Assembly (NCBI GenBank): GCA_041591915.1
Contig: JBFHRB010000156.1
Coordinates: 1-8,150 of the forward strand
DNA length: 8,150 nt
Source: JBFHRB01 sp041591915
GTDB taxonomy: Bacteria; Actinomycetota; Nitriliruptoria; Nitriliruptorales; Nitriliruptoraceae
Direction of reading: 5' to 3'
Positions within the stretch are counted from its first letter, which is position 1. Each line of letters opens with the position of its first letter. The notes under the pieces are model-generated. The model did not search any database, was not told where the DNA came from, and saw only the letters and a program-made list of their open reading frames with translations. Positions 6,232-8,150 of this stretch are shown piece after piece. The position numbers were made by a program, and so were the translations under genes.

Positions 6232-6986
6232 CCGACCGACGCTTCCTCGTGACCGGCGGAAGTCGCGGACTCGGGTTCGCCGCGGCGCGCCACCTCGTGC
6301 AGGAAGGCGCGCACCTCGTCATCGCGTCGCGCTCGCAGGAGCACGTCGACGCGGCGGTCAGCCGGCTGGGCGCGCGGGCCCACGGCGTCGCGGCCGACCT
6401 CACGCACGCGGGCGCGGCGGCGTCGCTCGTGGCGGAGGCTGACGATCGCCTCGGCGGCCTCGATGGCGCGTTCGTGAGCCACGGGGGACCTCCGAGCGGA
6501 GCCGCGCTGGACCTCGACGACGAGACCCTCGACGTGGCCGTGGGGCGGGCGCTTCTGGCCCCGATCCGCGTCGCACGCGAGGTGGCCGAGCGGCTGGGGG
6601 AGGGGGGCTCGCTCGTGGTGCTGACCTCATCCTCGAGCGTGCAGCCGATCCCGGGGCTCGCGGGCTCGAACGTCACGCGCCCGGGGACCTGGGGCTACGT
6701 CAAGTCGCTCGCCGAGGAGGTCGGTCCGCGCGGAGTTCGGGTCAACGCCCTCGTCCCGGGCCGGTTCGCGACGGACCGCGTGGCGGAGCTCCACGCTGCC
6801 GCGGCCGAGCGTGCGGGCACCACGCCGGAGGAGGTCCAGTCGGCCTACGAGGCGACGGTCCCCCTCCGCCGGGTCGGCGACCCGGACGAGCTCGGCGCCG
6901 TGGCCGCCTTCCTCCTGTCGCCCCGGGCGAGCTACGTCACCGGCGCGGCCTGGGTCGTCGACGGCGGGCTCGTCCGCGGCCTCTGA
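6216..6986 (+). CDS. SDR-family oxidoreductase with Ser/Arg in place of Tyr/Lys
   Basis: A 256-residue Rossmann-fold short-chain dehydrogenase/reductase of classical length. The dinucleotide-binding TGGSRGLG (13-20) and the adjacent ASR (37-39 region) suggest NADP(H) preference. The NNAG element is replaced by SHGG (88-91). The structural end motif, PRASYVTGAAWVVDGG (236-251 region), is intact. The catalytic Ser is present (138-141, SSSS), but the Y-x-x-x-K pair is S-N-V-T-R (Ser151, Arg155) when aligned to the following K-S-L-A-E-E-V-G-P helix. A recognised subgroup of SDRs annotated as FabG-like reductases has such S-N-x-x-R sites, so this looks like a subfamily trait and not damage, but a standard ketoreductase mechanism cannot be assumed. 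It overlaps the SGNH gene by 16 nt, so the two are probably co-translated; a joint pathway is not evident. Confidence 0.93.
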   Translation: MDLGLTDRRFLVTGGSRGLGFAAARHLVQEGAHLVIASRSQEHVDAAVSRLGARAHGVAADLTHAGAAASLVAEADDRLGGLDGAFVSHGGPPSGAALDLDDETLDVAVGRALLAPIRVAREVAERLGEGGSLVVLTSSSSVQPIPGLAGSNVTRPGTWGYVKSLAEEVGPRGVRVNALVPGRFATDRVAELHAAAAERAGTTPEEVQSAYEATVPLRRVGDPDELGAVAAFLLSPRASYVTGAAWVVDGGLVRGL

Positions 6987-6993
6987 CCGGGGC

Positions 6994-7042
6994 CGGCGCG
7001 GGGCTGGGTGGCCTGCTCGCTACGCTCGCCGGGCCCGCGCCG
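6994..7042 (+). terminator. weak candidate hairpin after the SDR gene
   Basis: A perfect 9-bp inverted repeat, CGGCGCGGG (6994-7002) and CCCGCGCCG (7034-7042), lies between the SDR stop and the ThyX-like start. It could act as an intrinsic or Rho-assisted terminator for the SGNH-SDR transcript. There is no T-tract, the loop is 31 nt, and such pairings arise readily in DNA this GC-rich. The loop holds the -10 box of the next gene. Confidence 0.2.
7021..7026 (+). promoter_or_regulatory. putative -10 box (TACGCT) for the ThyX-like gene
   Basis: TACGCT is identical to the hexamer before the SGNH gene. It implies a start near 7033 and a ~30-nt leader carrying GAGG (7053-7056), 6 nt before GTG 7063. 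No -35 is recognised. Confidence 0.4.
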
Positions 7043-7062
7043 CCCAGCAGCCGAGGTCCCGC

Positions 7063-8085
7063 GTGCCGGAAGCGTTCACCGACGAGGAGCGTCGCCTCCT
7101 CGAGCGTCACTTCACGAACACCGACGAGGACGTCTTCGGCCTCACCAACCTCCCCGAGGTCGTGAAGGGGGCCCTGTTCGCGCGCTACTCGCGTTCGTCG
7201 AGGTCCCTCCGCCGCCTCTTCCTCGACGAGTTCGCCGGCGACCTCGACACGCTGGCCCACACGGACGACGAGACCGCGGTCGGCGTCGAGCGGGCCGAGA
7301 CGCTCTACAAGAAGGTCTTCTCCGAGTACGGCGACGACTCCGTCGCCCAGCTCGGCGGCGCTCACGTCGCCTTCGAGCAGGTCAGCAACCTGATGACCAA
7401 GCAGGTCGAGTGGGGGCGCCTGGCGGCCTATCTCGAGCAGTCAACCCGCTACATCGCCTACGACGACAAGCCGGACGGCCGCTATCGCTACTACCGCGAC
7501 CCCGACGTCCTCGCCGGCCCGCACGGCGAGGCGTACGTCGAGACGCTCGACGCGATCTTCGACACCTACGCGGAGCTCGTGCCCGCCGTCCTGGCCTGGG
7601 TGCACGAGCGATTCCCCCAGGACGAGGCCACGTCCGACTTCGTCTACCGCAACGCCACCAAGGCGAAGGCGCTCGACCTGCTGCGCGGCCTGCTGCCGGT
7701 CGCCACGACGTCCAACGTCGGGATGTTCGCGACCGGCCAGGCCTACGAGGCGCTGCTGCTGCGGCTGCGGTCGTCCGAGCTCGCCGAGGCGCGGGACGTC
7801 GCCGCTGTCCTCCTGCGCGAGCTGCGCAAGGTCATCCCCTCCTTCCTCACGCGCGTCGACCGCGAGAACCGTGGCGTCGCCTGGTCGCGCTACCTCGCCA
7901 CCACGCGCGCGGAGACGCGCGCGCTCGCCGACGAGTTGCTGGCCGGCGACCCCAAGCCGGCGGACCTCGTCACGCTCGTGGACTGGTCCCCTCGCGACCC
8001 GGGCGAGGCCGCGGCCGAGCGCTCGAGGGCGTCGTGCCACCGGTCGGCGACACCGGCCTCCTCGAGCTCGGGCGGGGTCTCGTAG
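7063..8085 (+). CDS. Long ThyX-like protein, N-terminal domain; frame broken at an inverted joint
   Basis: GTG 7063 follows GAGG at 6 nt. As read, the frame gives 340 residues, but only the first ~315 look genuine. They match the N-terminal half of the long (about 500+ residue), tandem-domain ThyX-related proteins: ALFARYSRSSRSLRRLFLDEF (38-57 region), EYGDDSVAQLGG (89-99 region), and a ThyX-like core ending E-Q-S-T-R-Y (125-130), which mirrors S-x-R-Y of RHRxxSxNxxSxRY. The RHR of that signature is W-G-R (117-119) here, so this domain would not bind FAD/dUMP in the standard way; in ThyX the motif serves thymidylate synthesis from dUMP with FAD and methylene-tetrahydrofolate. Homology runs to V-D-W-S-P-R-D-P-G-E (to ~residue 315, base ~8007). 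After that come ~25 low-complexity Ser/Ala/Arg residues, which are the antisense reading of the C-terminal domain found on the other strand, and then TAG 8083-8085. The stop is therefore probably not the natural one. The symbol thyX is withheld because the true thymidylate synthase role is unproven. Confidence 0.82.
   Translation: MPEAFTDEERRLLERHFTNTDEDVFGLTNLPEVVKGALFARYSRSSRSLRRLFLDEFAGDLDTLAHTDDETAVGVERAETLYKKVFSEYGDDSVAQLGGAHVAFEQVSNLMTKQVEWGRLAAYLEQSTRYIAYDDKPDGRYRYYRDPDVLAGPHGEAYVETLDAIFDTYAELVPAVLAWVHERFPQDEATSDFVYRNATKAKALDLLRGLLPVATTSNVGMFATGQAYEALLLRLRSSELAEARDVAAVLLRELRKVIPSFLTRVDRENRGVAWSRYLATTRAETRALADELLAGDPKPADLVTLVDWSPRDPGEAAAERSRASCHRSATPASSSSGGVS
8007..8016. other. Inverted junction at a 10-bp palindrome (GGCCGCGGCC)
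   Basis: Plus-strand ThyX-like homology ends here and minus-strand ThyX-like homology begins here (read from 8150 leftwards to ~8013). The bases between are a perfect palindrome. The arrangement joins one part of a gene head-on to the reverse complement of a later part of the same kind of gene. This is either a genuine inversion breakpoint or an amplification/assembly chimera. Confidence 0.7.
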
Positions 8086-8150
8086 CCGTGCCGGGTCGTG
8101 AGGTCCTGCCACTCGAGCGTCAGCGGCCGATGGCGCTGCAGGTCACGGAA
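8013..8150 (-). pseudogene. C-terminal ThyX-like domain fragment on the opposite strand (partial)
   Basis: Read from 8150 on the minus strand, the frame gives FRDLQRHR, then LTLEWQDLTTRHGY, then PPELEEAG, then DRWHDALERSA. This is the hallmark of the second domain of the long ThyX-like proteins: the R-H-R of the ThyX signature (here Q-R-H-R) followed by the L-T/x-x-x-x-L-T stretch and the H-G-Y. After ~8013 the same frame becomes an antisense reading of the N-terminal half and loses resemblance. It is cut by the window end and has no start of its own. It is best read as the missing second half of the neighbouring gene, inverted. Roughly one hundred codons that should lie between the halves are absent, an estimate from memory of the family. 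Confidence 0.75.

Noticed and set aside
7441..8112. Minus-strand 223-codon frame opposite the ThyX-like gene
   Set aside because: It has no domain and is not the frame that carries the ThyX second-domain motif, which begins in phase with 8150.

Overview
The window is very GC-rich with strong third-position G/C bias, uses GTG starts freely, and carries TAnnnT-type -10 boxes, some placed so close to the start codon that the mRNA would be leaderless. This fits a high-GC actinomycetote, perhaps a deep-branching class such as Thermoleophilia, Nitriliruptoria or Acidimicrobiia. That placement is an inference from style and gene families. No rRNA or other phylogenetic marker is present.

Layout from left to right: (1) the C-terminal part of dapB (lysine/diaminopimelate pathway), cut by the window start; (2) a 588-residue solenoid of about 14 tandem pentatricopeptide-like (PPR-like) repeats with a Pro-rich tail built from a 21-bp tandem repeat; (3) a two-helix membrane sensor with HAMP and a degenerate, probably inactive GGDEF domain; (4) on the minus strand, meeting gene 3 tail to tail with one base between the stop codons, an ABC exporter half-transporter; (5) a 99-bp divergent promoter region; (6) a plus-strand pair, an exported or membrane-anchored SGNH hydrolase overlapping an atypical SDR oxidoreductase by 16 nt; (7) the N-terminal half of a long, tandem-domain ThyX-like protein.

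The most striking observation is at the right end. The ThyX-like frame loses family resemblance at about 8007. From 8150 back to about 8013 the OPPOSITE strand encodes the missing C-terminal domain of the same kind of protein, including the RHR-type motif. The two halves point at each other across a perfect 10-bp palindrome at 8007-8016. This is an inverted joint, either a real inversion or, more likely, an amplification/assembly chimera near a contig end. The last ~140 bases should therefore not be read as contiguous with the rest until checked.

No mobile element, CRISPR array, tRNA/rRNA or defence system is visible. Several genes are degenerate versions of enzymes: GGDEF without its signature, SDR without Tyr/Lys, and a ThyX-like first domain without RHR. 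Apart from the SGNH-SDR overlap, I see no evidence that the genes form one pathway.
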